64,000 nucleotides of DNA from Moringa oleifera (Eukaryota > Streptophyta > Magnoliopsida > Brassicales > Moringaceae). The DNA lies in assembly GCA_021397835.1 (NCBI GenBank), contig JAJFZO010000094.1, positions 8,532,001 through 8,596,000 on the forward strand. Reading direction: 5' to 3'. Shown here in pieces: positions 1-13,000 of this stretch. How positions within the stretch are numbered: the first letter of the stretch is position 1; each line of letters starts with the position of its first letter. Position numbers and translations under genes: made by a program. The notes under the pieces are model-generated. The model saw nothing but the letters and a program-made list of their open reading frames with translations. It had not been told where the DNA came from and ran no database searches.

Positions 1-654
1 TGCGGGACCCGCACGTCCATGGAGTGGATATCGGAGGTGGCAGCACCTGATATCCGTCACCACTACCACCACCGAAAGAGAGTAAGCGAACATTCAACTT
101 TCAACTGTTAAGATGGGTTTTAACCCGGCGAGTTTCCCGGCAGAAATCTTGAACTGCATATCTTTTTTTATTTTTTTATACTTTTTAAAATTACCTTTCT
201 ATCCTTGCCCATTCTAGTTCCTCTTCTCTTGCAACGTCTTGCACAAAGCAATATTTTATTGCAGGAAATGACAGACAGAGAGAGTAATGAAAAACGGAAA
301 CATTTTTTTTTTTTTTACCTATACAGAGGAGGGAGCAAATTACATTTTTTTTTCTCTGAGAGAGACCATGAGAGATTAGCAAAAACAGAGAAAGAAAACG
401 AACAGAACTCGCAAAAGGAAAAGAAAAGACAGCACAAGAAGCAGTAGCCAGCTAGAAAACTAAGACATTAGTAGTCATCAGTGTATCCAAAATGGAGGAG
501 AGAGCTGAAACAAACGCACCCACCACCTCCTCTTCCTCTGCAAAACCATCGTTTTTCCTATATTATAATATATGATCAGTCACTTCTTTAGTTTATGGAG
601 TCACTTTCTTTGAAAAGCTTGTGATATGGTAATTTAAGGGAGAGAGAGACTAAG
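1..654. other. Gene-free 3' flank of the glutaredoxin gene
   Basis: No coding region can be supported here. The stretch has T-runs, a GA-rich purine patch near 355-440 and the presumed 3'UTR and polyadenylation region of the minus-strand glutaredoxin gene. The short open frames at 191-447 are low-complexity (K/E/R- or F-rich) and lack splice or homology support. Confidence 0.5.
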
Positions 655-1041
655 CTAGAGCCAGAGGGCACCGGCTTCCTTGAGGAGAGGGACAAGGGTG
701 CCGTTGATATGGGAGGCCATGACTCTGTCCATGGCACCTACGAGCTTGCCGCCGATGAAGACGACAGGAACAGCAGGGGAGGCACCGAGCAGCCTCATGA
801 GCGCCTTCTCCATGTCTTTTCCTCTAGGATCCTCGTCGAGCTCGTATACAGTGGGGTTCACCCCCATGCCGCAGAAGAGCCGCTTGATGGCGTGGCACAT
901 GCAGCAAGTGCTGACGCTGAAGATGACGACAGCGTTCTCAGACGCCAGCCTCTGTATGCGCTCCAGTGGGTCTCCGTTCACGCTTCTCCCGGAGGTCCCC
1001 AAATACGAACGAACACCCCACGCCTCGGTTTCGTAATGCAT
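655..1041 (-). CDS. CC-type (ROXY) glutaredoxin
   Basis: A 128-residue single-exon protein with the glutaredoxin fold. The active-site motif CCMC (residues about 46-49, in the context [10 protein letters not shown]) replaces the CPYC/CGFS of ordinary glutaredoxins and defines the land-plant CC-type or ROXY class. Further family signs are the [21 protein letters not shown] stretch (cis-proline and glutathione-binding GG region) and the C-terminal ALWL. In this class ALWL-type ends mediate contact with TGA bZIP factors and TOPLESS-type co-repressors; members act in nucleus and cytosol in floral development, stress and nitrogen signalling. Lack of introns and the short length fit the family. The start was chosen because MHYETEAWG matches the usual family N-terminus and a TATA box lies about 150 bases upstream. 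The exact ROXY number cannot be assigned. Confidence 0.93.
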   Translation of the reverse strand: MHYETEAWGVRSYLGTSGRSVNGDPLERIQRLASENAVVIFSVSTCCMCHAIKRLFCGMGVNPTVYELDEDPRGKDMEKALMRLLGASPAVPVVFIGGKLVGAMDRVMASHINGTLVPLLKEAGALWL

Positions 1042-1190
1042 TTTCCTCCTTACTTTATATGAAAACCAAATCGAGACAGACAGAGGAGAAGAAGAAGAGA
1101 CTGAGCAGGGGACAACGAAAACGGGTAGACAGCGAAAGCAAAGATGAGAAGCGTTTGCTTTGCAGTGAAGAGTGATGGGAAGTCGGGGTT

Positions 1191-1200
1191 GGTATTTATA
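1191..1200 (-). promoter_or_regulatory. TATA box of the glutaredoxin gene
   Basis: On the minus strand this reads TATAAATACC, about 150 bases upstream of the glutaredoxin ATG, leaving room for a 5'UTR of roughly 115-125 bases. The match is visible directly; its function is inferred from position. Confidence 0.6.
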
Positions 1201-1326
1201 GAGGCAACCATCATGCTATGTCCTTGTTTTGCTTTTCGAGGGCATTTTGGTAATAAGGGGGTCGGTCTGCTGTTGTCGTCACTGAGTCCTCAGCGCATGC
1301 ACGACACAGTCACAGAGGGAGAGAGC

Positions 1327-1328
<2 letters not shown>

Positions 1329-1362
<34 letters not shown>
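1329..1362. repeat. (GA)n microsatellite upstream of the glutaredoxin gene
   Basis: Seventeen uninterrupted GA dinucleotides, about 130 bases upstream of the glutaredoxin TATA box. Such tracts are known binding sites for plant BASIC PENTACYSTEINE (GAGA-binding) factors. A regulatory role here is inference. Confidence 0.85.
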
Positions 1363-1365
<3 letters not shown>

Positions 1366-4300
1366 GTGGAAGCTTTTGTGCAAAGAGGTATGTCATCTTT
1401 CATTTTTGAGGGACAAATTTAGCTCAGCAAACTTTTTTAAAAATAATAATAATAAAAGCTAAAAAAAGAGGAAAACTTTTGAAAAGAAACAACAGTTGTT
1501 TTCATTAACTTTCTCAAATATTATCACTGCAGCATATTATAAGAGTAAATAAATTATTGCTGAGTCAATCTTTTATATTATATTTTTATTAAAAAATATA
1601 ACAGTTGATTATTGATTTTATCATGAATCAATAATATAAAAGTAAAAAATAAATAAATTCAAATTAGTGCAAATATTTTAAAAAATACACATGCCAAAGA
1701 TTTGTTCAATTGGAAATTAAATTATTAAAAATTATACAATAAAAATTAATTGAATTAGTAAAAAAATACAAAAATAAAAATGTTATAATATATGTATGAG
1801 AGGAGGAGGAGGAGGAAAAGGAGACAGGAAGTACAGGCTTTATCAGAGGGGAGTTGTTGGTTAATAGACGGCTGTCTCCGTCCTTGTTGTCGGCCCTACA
1901 TCCGCATTTCATCCGTATAAAGAAAGCTAACCAACGTGGTCATCACGAACCTTTGCTCCTCTTCTTCTTTTTTTTTTCTTTTTTTTTTAATATATAAATA
2001 TGCTTTTAGTATTTTTATTCTTATTAATATTTTATTTTTAATTACCTTTTATAAAATTTTATTAAATTATTATAAAAAATTAAACTTTACATTAATTTTA
2101 TCTTTTTTGTTGTATATTTAAATTTATATAATTTTAATAATTAAAATTTTTAAGTTAAAGGTTTTAAATAATAATTTTTATTTAAAATTTTACTTAAATG
2201 TAAACAAATATTCAAATTATCTTCATAAAAAATTTTAATATTTTTTATATTAAATTTTTTATTAGCTTTATATTACTAAATTTTAATATATATATATAAT
2301 TATTCATAAATAAAAAATTACCCAAATTTAATGAATTGATCTAAAATAAAATATGTAATTTATTTAGTCATTTTATATGTATTTTAATCACAAAAACTTA
2401 TCACTTCTTATAATTATTTGAAATAAATAATAAATTAAAACTTTCGTTATACAATTGAAAATTGAAAATAATAAAAGAAAATAAAAAAGTAAATTTTTTT
2501 AATATTTATTTATTTACTTTTACAAAAATTTCAACTTTTTTGCATTATAAAATAACTAATATCAACCCTATACATTGAAACCAGAGATGAAGACGAATCC
2601 TACCTCTTAGGGTGGGCAGCTGCAAAGTGATGAATATTTTTCATATATAATGCATAGTTTATCTTAGAATATATGGGGCGGCTTCACCTTCTTTTTTTTT
2701 TTTTCCTATTTTAATAAAATCATATATTTTTTAAAGTTAAAGAAAAAGGAATATTTCCATGTAAAAAGAGTAGCAATACTGTTTACCATATGTAGCACCT
2801 GCTACTTTATAATCTTATCCAATTAGCATCAACTAGCTTCAACTTGAGGAGAATTCTTTTTTGCTCGTATAAAAATAAATGAGTGCGAAGAAATCTCATT
2901 CCGCGGTACCCATCATTCCCGTAAGAGATGCCTATTTATTGCTATATTAATTTATGTATACATATATATTAATATGATAATTTTATATTTATTTACCTCA
3001 TATTAAGTTATCATGTTTTATTATATTTTTAAATAATTAACAACATAAAATAATAATAGTTTAATATTTTTAGATCACATTAAGCCGTAGATAAACTATT
3101 GATAACTTACATGACATAAATATATTTAAAATTTAGTTTTAATGAGACAAAATTTATAATTATTATGGGTTCGAATCATTTCATTTGATCATTAAATTCA
3201 GAATATGAATTAATTATTTATAAAAAATAAATTATTAGTATATCTTGAATTTTTCATTAATTTATAGTGATAAAATAAGGAGAAATTATTGATAAATATC
3301 ACGATTATAATAAGAAAAATTCATGATCATTATAAGTTCAAAGCGAACAATAGATATTGTGGAACATGAATTAAAGTAACCTAATATTTATATCAAATTA
3401 ATGATGTCATTATTTGTGATTAAATATTTATATATAAGATCCATCAAAATCTTATTTGTTTTAAAAATAATTTTTTTTAAATGATAAAGAAATTCTACCA
3501 AGTGGAGCACGTGCTTCGTCCCATTGGCCACGGCACGCATGCCCGAAGTATGCCTAAGCATGTAGCAGCATGTCCGATGACCAACACTTTCTTCCCCTAC
3601 TTTACCTTTAAAACCCCTTTTTTTTTTTGAATAATAATAAAAAAAAATCTGAAGCTTAAATAAAGGGGAAGAAGACCGTACAGAATGTGTTGCCCTTTAA
3701 ACAGGGAGAGGGGAAAAAAAAGAAGAAAAGAAAGTCACTGGTTAGGTTATTTGGGGGTCATTTTCTCTGCCATTTTCTCTCTTTCTCGCAGATGAAGAAA
3801 AGAAAACCGAAATTATTCCGATTGTGCTCGGCCATTTTACGAATACAGTACGGACTCGCCATTTTACCTATACGTCTAGAGAGAGAAAGAGAAAGCCGAA
3901 GAAGAGGCTAGTGCCCTGCACTGTCGTACTGTAGGCACTGGATATGGGAAGTACTGTATGACTCATTTCCTTCTTTAAAAAGAGCTGTCAGTTGGTCAAA
4001 GGTCATTAATGTCGGATCAATGCATAACCATGCATGTTTGATCAGACGGCGATGTCATGATGTTCTGAGTTGATCATACGGCTGGGGTGCAACGAGCGTA
4101 CCTAGTACGTACTCCATCTTTTTTCGTGAAGGTCTTTGGTAACAGTAAAGAAGAAGGTGATGGCCTATTCAGCTTTTTGTGGTATGCCGTTCAACGTTAC
4201 CCTCGGTACCTTTTTGTGGCGAAGGAAAGCGGAAAGAATAAATATCATTCGTTTTTAATTTTAGATATATGTTTAAAATTTTTAAACATTTAAAACAATA

Positions 4301-7136
4301 AAAAATTAGGAAAAAATTATAAAAAATAAAATACGATTGTAATTGAATGACCGAAATGAAATTACTATTATATTATATCATAGATACTAAATCAAACATT
4401 TGGGAACATAAAAAGGCGTAAATTTATAGGGAGAAATTGGACAAACAGAGAGAAATGGAAAAGAGGGTGAGCACGTGGTTAAGGTGTGGATTATGGAAAC
4501 ATTGACATTACACAATAAGGGATGATTATGGTGTTGGGTAAGGCAAAGGCAAAAAGCCGGTGAACCCCATAACCCCTAAATATTATTTATAAGGCCATGA
4601 ACTGCCATCTCCGACAACTCCTCCTTTAAACCATAATATATAACCTTTGTTTCGATTTTCTCACATTCCCATGCTTTCCTTTGTTTTTTTTTTTTTCGTA
4701 ATTTAATTCTTCTGCATTTGTGTTTATTAAAAGTAATTTGATTTGATTTAATAATATATTTAATGAATCAAAATTGTATTATTCTTTTAAAATTTTGATA
4801 TATGTAAATTTAATAAAATAAATAATTAATGTTTTCATGTTAATACTTTGTAACTAAAGATTATTAAGTGTTGTGAAAGCATTTTAATATTTATTATTAA
4901 TATGATTTATGCGATTTTTTTCAAAAATTGTTAATTTTATAATTTATTATATTAATAAAAATATGAAAAAAATATTATAAAATTATTTTAATATCGGTAA
5001 TTCCAAACATCGTCATAAATAAGATCGAATTCATACGTTGGTAATATTATTAATTTGGACGAGGCAATGGCAAAGAGTGTAATTTTGAACAGACAAAAAT
5101 TCTGAGCGACCCAACACGCGCGCTCCGCCTTTGGGGCCGTCAAAGCGAAACGACATGACGGCTTTTCTCAGCTTTTGTTCCTCGCATTCGCTCCCTTGCT
5201 GACGTCAGCTCAACGTTGACTACTTTTAATTTTTTTAATTTTCTTAAATTAATAAATCATAATATATATATTTTCCCTGAGTGTTTCATTTTTCTAATTT
5301 TTTTTTCGAGAAAGAAACAAAAGAAAATTATTTTTTAACTGCGACCAGCCTACTCTCTGTCGGTCGTAACTGTCCCAAAGGGCAAGCTCCATTCTGGTAA
5401 TTTCGAGGGTTACATTATCAAAGCGCATGCTTTTGTTTGTTTTTTTTTAATTCTGAAAATTAAAAAAAAAGAAATCTGGGTTCAAAGTCCGGTGAGTGTA
5501 TCGGTGTTGGGATCTGACGGTGAATTTGTCTCATTCCGTGATTCGACACTGTCGTTTCGATTGTCTGTCTTCTTCTTGTTCGTTTTCTTTTTATGAAATT
5601 AATATTTAAAAATATAAAAAAAATTAGAAAGAAAGAGAGAAGTTTAGTTTAAGGGTTAGTAGTTGGTTGTGTGTCTATAAGTAGAAAAGGGGGATTGGTA
5701 GGTAAGTAAGCCATTTTAAGGTTTAGTTGTAATCCCAAGAGAATGGGAACTGAGGAGTGAAGGGAATGGTTTAGGTTTTTTTTTTATTTTTTATTTTTTT
5801 TGTTGGGACCGAAACTGGTCAAAGAGTCATGATGGCTGTTACAATTAACAAACTGTACACACTCACTCAACACCCATGCCTTACACGTCATTCTTACATC
5901 CTCTTTTCATCACCACCATCCCTTGCCTTTCCCAACATTACCATTTTATTTTTTTAATTAGTCTTTTTTCACAATTACTTTTTTTACTTGAACTTTGAGT
6001 AATTTTAAAAAAAGTTTCAAGCTTGAAATATTGATAACTGGAATTGTGTCTCTAATTTTTAATTTATTTTTTATTTAAATTTAAATTTAAAATTTATAAA
6101 TAATTTATAATATTTTTATGATTGGAATATTTAAAAATATCCAAATAAATTTTACCAAAATATTTGAATATTTTTTAAAAATTTTTGATACTAATTTTTT
6201 TAATATTTACTATTTAAAATGGTTTAAAATTTTTTTGTGATTATAATTTGAATTTTTTTGTGCCAGTAAAATTGATAAAATTTCATTTAAACAAAATTAA
6301 AATATTAAAAATATAATTAAACTAATCAATACTTTAAATTTTGAATTAAAAATCAAATATAATTTAAACTGTCTATACTTATTTTGAAGTTTCATGTTAT
6401 TTTTATTTTTTAATGTAAATAAAAATTAAAATTAAAATTAAAATTACTTTCATCATACTATAACCTTAAGAACAATAAATATTCACATTATAATAAAGTA
6501 AAGCAAAATCGCTGTCATCCACATAAAATTATGTGATTGAACAGATCTCCCTTTGAGTTTATGGACTTTAAGCAGGAAAGTGTGGCTTTTTAAGGCCCTT
6601 TCCTATGTCAAAAGTATTATCCATAAGAAGAGCATAGTGGACATCCATGGCAGCAACTGCAACTTTAAGGGTGCAATGCAAATGGGTAAAGTTTCTAGTC
6701 CCGCACTTACTGCCTTTGATGAGTCAAAGTAGGACCCAAAATCATGAACCCCATAAAATCAAACAGTACTACAAGATCTGCGGCTCCATGGGTCCACAAG
6801 TCCCTATTACTCTAGAGGGCTAGAGGAAAGCCCACTATTGACCAACTTGAAATTATTGCATTTCAACAGAAAACTTGGCCCATGTAAGCAAACCTTTTAT
6901 AAATTCAACAATGCAATGAATAGATCTAATAATACCATAAAAATCAGAAGCAGTGGCGGTGCAAGTTACAAACATATACTATGTGCAGATCTAATTAGGT
7001 GTATAATCAGAGGCACACAAGCAAAAGGAAGGTTCGGCTGCAGGCTGATAATGAAGTTTAATTAGTTTCTGAAAATGTCAGAGTATGTTACCCAACAAAA
7101 CCTTCTCACGTTCCAAGCAGCTTGGACTGAAAATAT
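1363..7136. other. AT-rich intergenic region without supported genes
   Basis: About 5.8 kb, mostly A+T with many stop codons in all frames. The only less AT-rich islands are about 3490-3610 and 3670-4220 (with a CACGTG G-box at 3508-3513 and another near 4474) and about 5100-5780, which has palindromic and W-box-like sites. No open frame there shows splice sites or a recognisable family. The part just below 7137 should contain the 3'UTR of the minus-strand CID gene. Confidence 0.5.
5198..5219. promoter_or_regulatory. bZIP-type palindrome plus W-box
   Basis: A perfect 12-base palindrome GCTGACGTCAGC (5198-5209) carries the TGACGTCA core bound by plant TGA/CRE-type bZIP factors. It is followed within ten bases by TTGAC (W-box core, WRKY factors). 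A TATA-like CTATAAGTAG lies at about 5675. The motifs are plain in the sequence, but no gene start could be tied to them. Confidence 0.4.
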
Positions 7137-10100
7137 CTACTGCCGACTAATTGGTGCCATGGGCATGGATGATGCCTGGTTGTAGAAACCTTCTGAACCT
7201 TGAAAACTCTGATAGGAATTCTGAGGTGGAGCTGTGAAAGGAGAGATATTGGTGTTTGGAGCCGCTACTGTGGGGTAACCAGATAGAGGGGCCTGTTGTT
7301 GAGACATGCCGTAGCTGTATGGGACGACATTTACTGATCCAGCAGTCTGCATGTACTGAGGTAATGGATATGGTGGCATAGGTGGTAATGGTGGCATTGC
7401 TGGAGGAGTAGATGATGGGGGAGGTGGTGCATCTTTTGAAGGTACTTGCTGTTGTGCAGTTGTTGTGACATTTTGATGAAGCGCTTCAGGATGTGAGAAA
7501 GGAGGAAGTGGGGGTTGCAGGGGATTCTGAGGGGGTATATAAGACTGGTCATTCTCAAGCTTAGGCCTCTTTTCTGAAGGGTATTCAGCAGCGGACTCTT
7601 TTAATGGATTGCCAATGACACCCTCAGATGCCAGGGAGGAAAGGACATAAGAAAGCATCTGAGCTGAGGATGTTGATGCTGTTAGCTTCGCTGCAACTGC
7701 AGCAGCTGCAGATTTCCGTGGATCTTCCTCTGTATGACTAGATTTTTCAGGAAAAGATAACTGCCGTGAGTACATCACAGGAGCTGACTGTTCTCTATCA
7801 ACCTGAATAAAGCTTTGTGGCGCCGCTGAGGTGTGAGTTTCTTTTGAACTTTGCTCAGCAACCAACTGTATATTGTCAGACTTCAGTAACTGTCTGGCTA
7901 TAAGCCCTGCCTGATCTGAATGTGACTGTGCAGCCTGGAACATAACTAGTGGAACTCAGAACATGGATAGAATTAGAGTTGGCACAGATATGCAAATGAT
8001 CAAATGAGCATAAATAATTATGACATGCCACAAGATTTCCAAGGAGTTGAAATCCCACCAGTAAATGCACATTCTCAATGAATCTTGAAAGGCAGAAGAA
8101 ACCTAAATTGCAAAATTAGAAGGCTAAACATACTTGGTCGAAAGGTGAGTCAAGAAGGCAAATCCTAAGTTTCCAATGCATGGGCTTTGTAAGAGAATGG
8201 CCAGAGTTTCATACTAAAAAGCATAGAACCGAATAACTACGGATAAGAAGAACTGTACAGTCTCTACCCAGAAACAGTAGCACATATGAGAGGGAGAGGG
8301 AAAGAAAGAGCAAAAATGTGTGAATATACAACTACTTTCCAAAGATCAAAGGTAATTCTACCAGCCATGCATTGAGCAAAATTTTTTGTGTGCTTTAGAG
8401 TTAAACCATGTGCTCTTTCTTTAGTTAGTCTTCATCAATGCATCAAAGATTCATAGAGAAACATGTTTACATACTAGTAATGATGTTACACATATATAAC
8501 AAATGCCCCACCAAAGCACGTTAGGTAAAAGTGCCAAACCTGAAGTTGATCACGGATTTGGTCCAGCTTGAGTTCCTGATAGCACAAAAGAATGTCAGCA
8601 TGTGACCATCACTGCCTACAAAATTTTTAGCCATGAAGTAATGTAGCCAACCAACCTGCTCATGTAGTGCATCTCTAAGAAGAGAGATGAGACTTGTTCT
8701 TGATGATTCAACTGCCCTTAGTTGCTCAATACAATCCCTCAATATAGCATGCTGCCCCTGAACCTCCTCTACAAGACCAGATCCATTGAATTGCCCTGCT
8801 GATGAGCATAGATATTCATGGTAAAGCAGAAAATTAGTAAGATTTTAGCAACATAAGCTCCAATAGCAATGCAAAGTTTACAGGATATGTTTAAAATTCA
8901 ATCAAAAGATGTGCAAAGTTCAAGAATGAATCCGGTATATCCAAGAATCTTTACCATGTCTGGACAGATTTAATGACCAACCCAAACATACCAGTTAATA
9001 AAATCTAAAAGTAAAGTTGATCAGAAATGTTCTTGCTCTGTTAAAAAGGGCAAAAAAAAAGGGGGAGGGGGAAGAAATGACACTTCTTGCAAAAAAATAG
9101 CATTTAGCCCAACAAACCAGACGTCTTAATGAAGAGGAAGTTTATTTGCTTATCAGTCACATGCTGGCCACTGATAGCGCAGATGTATGCCAAATCACTG
9201 TAATGAAAATGGTTTCTCAAAATGTAAATATGTTGGAAAAAGAAACATTATCATGAATTCCGAAAATGAGAAACTTCATTATTGATTCCATCAGACATCC
9301 ATACTTTTAGGTCCATAAATGCTGTTTCATAAATTGTCTAAGGGAGTGGCACAAAGCCAATCTTCCTTCCACTGAAGCAATGTAGTCAACTAAAAACAAG
9401 TATGCCCCATGACATGTAGTTTGGCACCAAAACTTGAGATTATATTATCAGTTCTAAACAACAGTTACTCCTCGTCCAACCAGGAAAACAAAAGGCATGG
9501 CTAAAGGTCAACACATGGATACAAAACAGCCATATAAAGAGACGGGAATATAATACATGCACATGAACAACACATGCAGCATCACGAAAGCAAGAAGCAG
9601 GAGGAAGCAAAACCATATACTCTGCAATCTTAAGAAGATGCTCAATGCACGGAATACCTGAATTCACATCACCCCCAATTTCCTTTTCTACTTTCTCAAG
9701 ATGGCTAACAGCACTCCTACATTTTCCCAGAACTGTGTCTTCATCTGTTTGGCCACCATAAAGAACTTGATAACCAGAAACTATTTTGTCCAATGTATTT
9801 CCAATGGACTGCTTCTGTTAGAAGAAATGTAACAAGAGATGGTATATTAGTCCTTGGACATATGAGAATATAAACCACGAAATCATGCAGTTGGTGCAAT
9901 TCGAATTACCAATTTAATGCCTGTAGGCCTTCCATTTCTGTTGCTATTTTCTGGTTGCCTTCCCACAAGTTCTTCCTTAAGAATTTGCCCTCGAGAACCA
10001 AAGACTTTTCTCTCTTCCCATATGCTGATCTGCATTTACAAACAATAGGAATCGAGCAGATCACTTCAAAACATTGACACTATAATGCTAAAGTGAGCAA

Positions 10101-11817
10101 AACCACCTAATAAACATTTACCACAAAATTAAGTTAAAGAACGTTAATGCGCATACACGTAACAACTATGCTAACATTCTAAATAAAACTAGGACATGCA
10201 CTGAGCATGGTTTAGCACAATGCCACCTAAATACTTGTATTGTCATGATGTCAGATCTTATTGAAACCAAATAAATGTTAGAACAATAACTGTCCCCTCA
10301 AGATTAGAAAATTCAAGCAGCTACCTATTAGTTTCTAAAATGAGCTTAATCTGCAAGTCAAGCAGGAGGTACTGGACATCTACATGAACCCAGAGAGAAA
10401 AGATCAAAGAATGAGCTCAAGCTAAGATGGGTTTTGCTTCCCAAATTATGATGAAAATACCCATGAAGGAAAAGAGGGGATAAAATCCCAACTTGAATTA
10501 CATGGATAAGATAGATAGGGGATCATACAGTACCATTCTTCAACACTCAGAAAAAGGGAACAAAAAAACCATTAATCTGAAAAAGGTATTTTACTTGTCC
10601 AAGGGTTCTGTACCCTCAAAATAATAAATTTTGGGGATTCAATACTAGAAAGTTTACTAAACCCTTTAAAGTCCACTTTTTCCAGTTTATCAATCATTCT
10701 TAAAACTATAATATTATACAAGATAAAAATTTCATCACTGGGTCTTGGACTCCTCAGACATTATCATTGTTCTTTTAAGAAACAACATGGTCAAAGGACT
10801 AGACTCTACTTGTGGAATCATGAATCCGTGAATATCAAGGTCATGGATCACTATCAGATAAGCAAAAAACTCCCAAACCAAAATCCCTTTTAAACATGCA
10901 AAGTACCTAATTTCTGCGAAAATATTAGAACTATCACTATGACACAAACCATTCATTTTCTAAGCATGCTAAAAGGATATCAGATTTCAAAACAGAACAC
11001 ACATTCATTCAACAATATAACAGAACAAATCAGCTATATATATAAGAGAACAAATCATTGGATCATTGGAAGAGCACAGTCATTTGCAAAATTTCAACAA
11101 GTATACCAGTCGTAGAGCAGCATTTCTTCCAAAATCATCCCCATTTTCAATCACATCACGCAGAGCATCGGGAAGAACCTTCCAAAACTCACCAACAAAC
11201 TCTGAACCCTTTCGTCTACTATTCTGCAAAATATCATTGGCAAGGTATAGGAAAGCCAATCTCTGCTCACGATGAGAGCAATGAAATTGTCTATCCCATG
11301 TTTCAACAACTTGTTTTGCTTTGTTCATGTGGAAAATACACCAGTGTGACAAAGCTTAGCACGTTAAGGACAGGCAAAAAAAAATGTACAATGAGGAAAA
11401 CTGATTTTTTCTTTTTTCATCAGTAATGAAAAAGAGATTTGCAAATATGCATAGAGACCATGAAGTTCCCATCAAAAGAAAAGAAAGCAATTAAATGACA
11501 AAAGCAAATAAAAGTAGCTTTCATCTAAAAGACTCTGAAAAGAAGATATGGGAATGGAGATAGCATTCAAGTCTAATGAACTACATTTGCAAATCGATGT
11601 AGATAATTATAACTCATTTAATTACTAATGAGCTCTGAGAGCAGACAGGAAACTGCTGAACCCATTACACAACAGCAAAAAATACCAATAGGTATAGATT
11701 CACAGGAAATCCATCATTGGCCATCCATATCTAGAGGATACTTTCTATGCTTGCCTGTGAACTGTTGAGCTTGGCGAGCTTGTCCACTAAAATCTGTGGA
11801 TTGAATGAACTGCCCAT
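7137..11817 (-). CDS. CID (ENTH/VHS-fold) protein, RPRD1/Rtt103-like
   Basis: Predicted 524-residue protein from seven coding exons: 11742-11817, 11107-11354, 9910-10029, 9658-9814, 8656-8795, 8540-8575 and 7137-7934 (stop at 7137-7139). All junctions keep phase. Residues about 1-130 form a CTD-interaction domain (helical ENTH/VHS fold; IETLSHWCIFHMNKAKQVVE, LAFLYLANDILQNSRRKG, IWEERKVFGSRGQ). The family binds the phosphorylated C-terminal repeats of RNA polymerase II and works in transcription termination and 3'-end processing in the nucleus. A coiled-coil-like helical part follows (residues about 165-270), as in RPRD1. The last exon is a long, disordered P/Q/S-rich tail with PPLPP-type runs. 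The first coding intron looks U12-type. A 5'UTR intron is likely, because the ATG sits just after an acceptor (CAG, then A-run, then ATG). The plant relatives I recall are annotated 'ENTH/VHS family protein'. Confidence 0.88.
11355..11741 (-). other. U12-type intron of the CID gene
   Basis: On the minus strand this intron starts GTATCCTCT (11741-11733), close to the U12 donor consensus RTATCCTTT. It carries GTCCTTAAC (11371-11363), nearly the perfect U12 branch site TTCCTTAAC, with the branch A about ten bases before the acceptor TAAG. There is no polypyrimidine tract between branch site and acceptor, as expected for minor-spliceosome introns. Phase is preserved: it splits the ACT codon of IETLSHW. 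Confidence 0.75.
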
Positions 11818-12867
11818 TTTTTTCTGATAAGACTTTGCCCAACTAACAGCTCCCAGTGCAGACTTTTAAAAGTGAGTAAACCTTCATAGGAGAAGTGAAC
11901 AAACTTTTTACATACAATCACCAATGTTGCAGGATAGCAGAAAATGTGGTATTTGAAGATAAATAAAAACCAAATAGTTAGAATTGCAAGCACTACTATC
12001 ATGTTCATCATTTGCATAAGATTCACGGGATTACTATTTTAAACTCAAAGCATATATCTCCGGTTCTTTCTCCTATTTTTCATTTTACAAGCAATACAAG
12101 GGACCTTGTATGACCAGCATGTCTCTTTGTAATGATGAGTTAATGCTATGGTGAAACCATAATACCTCTCTAAAACTAACAAAATTGTGTGGACACTTAA
12201 AGACTGTCAAAGCTTCTTTCAATCAGAAAATGCACGACTTTGAATAATCATCTTGACAGACCCTTGAGTACCTAATATTTGATCTTTTCAATTTGACTAA
12301 TCAAATTTAGCAAAACAAAATTCATATGTAACTACATCTACCATCTACCAAATTATTTTCTCTAAATAAAGTAAATGCCTTAAAAGGCAACTTTGCTTTG
12401 TGCACGCGCAGATCAAGCATCTTCGATAATATATGATGCGGAATAAGTTCCATAATCAATTAACCAAGAGAAACAACTTCAGATAATTAATTTGTCTATG
12501 GAAGATAATAAGGCTCTTAACAAGTGACCTGTCTCTGGCCCACCTCATATCATAAGTTCTTCTCACCACTTAACTCAAGTCCCCTGCTAGAGGGATTACT
12601 TAAAACGACTATGAATAAACAAAAACCAAGGAAGATAATCCCTAAGAAAAGAACAGAGTCTCAGCTTTCAGCAAGGAAAATAACAGAGAATCAAAGAATT
12701 ATTAGAATACAAGAAAACAAAACTTTAGAGGGGATTACAGCACTACTGATGATAACAATAATTAACAAAAAAGAGTAAAACATATTGCAACAGAGTAAAA
12801 CCCTAAAGGACGTGCATTTAATAGAAACAATTGAAAACAATAACACCAAGAAACCAAAAGGACTTAC

Positions 12868-13000
12868 GAATTTAAAGAAGAAACATCAATTGGAAGAGCT
12901 GCAGAGCAGAGAATCAGATAGTACGAAGCGAGTGAGACCTTTAGACAAAAGAAGAATGCAGATGACGCACGCGAGAATCATCAACCGGTGATTATACCGT
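12868..13000 (-). other. Probable 5'UTR exon of the CID gene
   Basis: On the minus strand a strong donor, TTC|GTAAGTCC, ends a region at 12868. An acceptor, TTATCAG, lies immediately before the CID start codon at 11817. Together they suggest a non-coding first exon (upstream limit uncertain, about 13000) and a leader intron of about 1.0 kb. Based only on splice signals; no transcript evidence. Confidence 0.5.
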
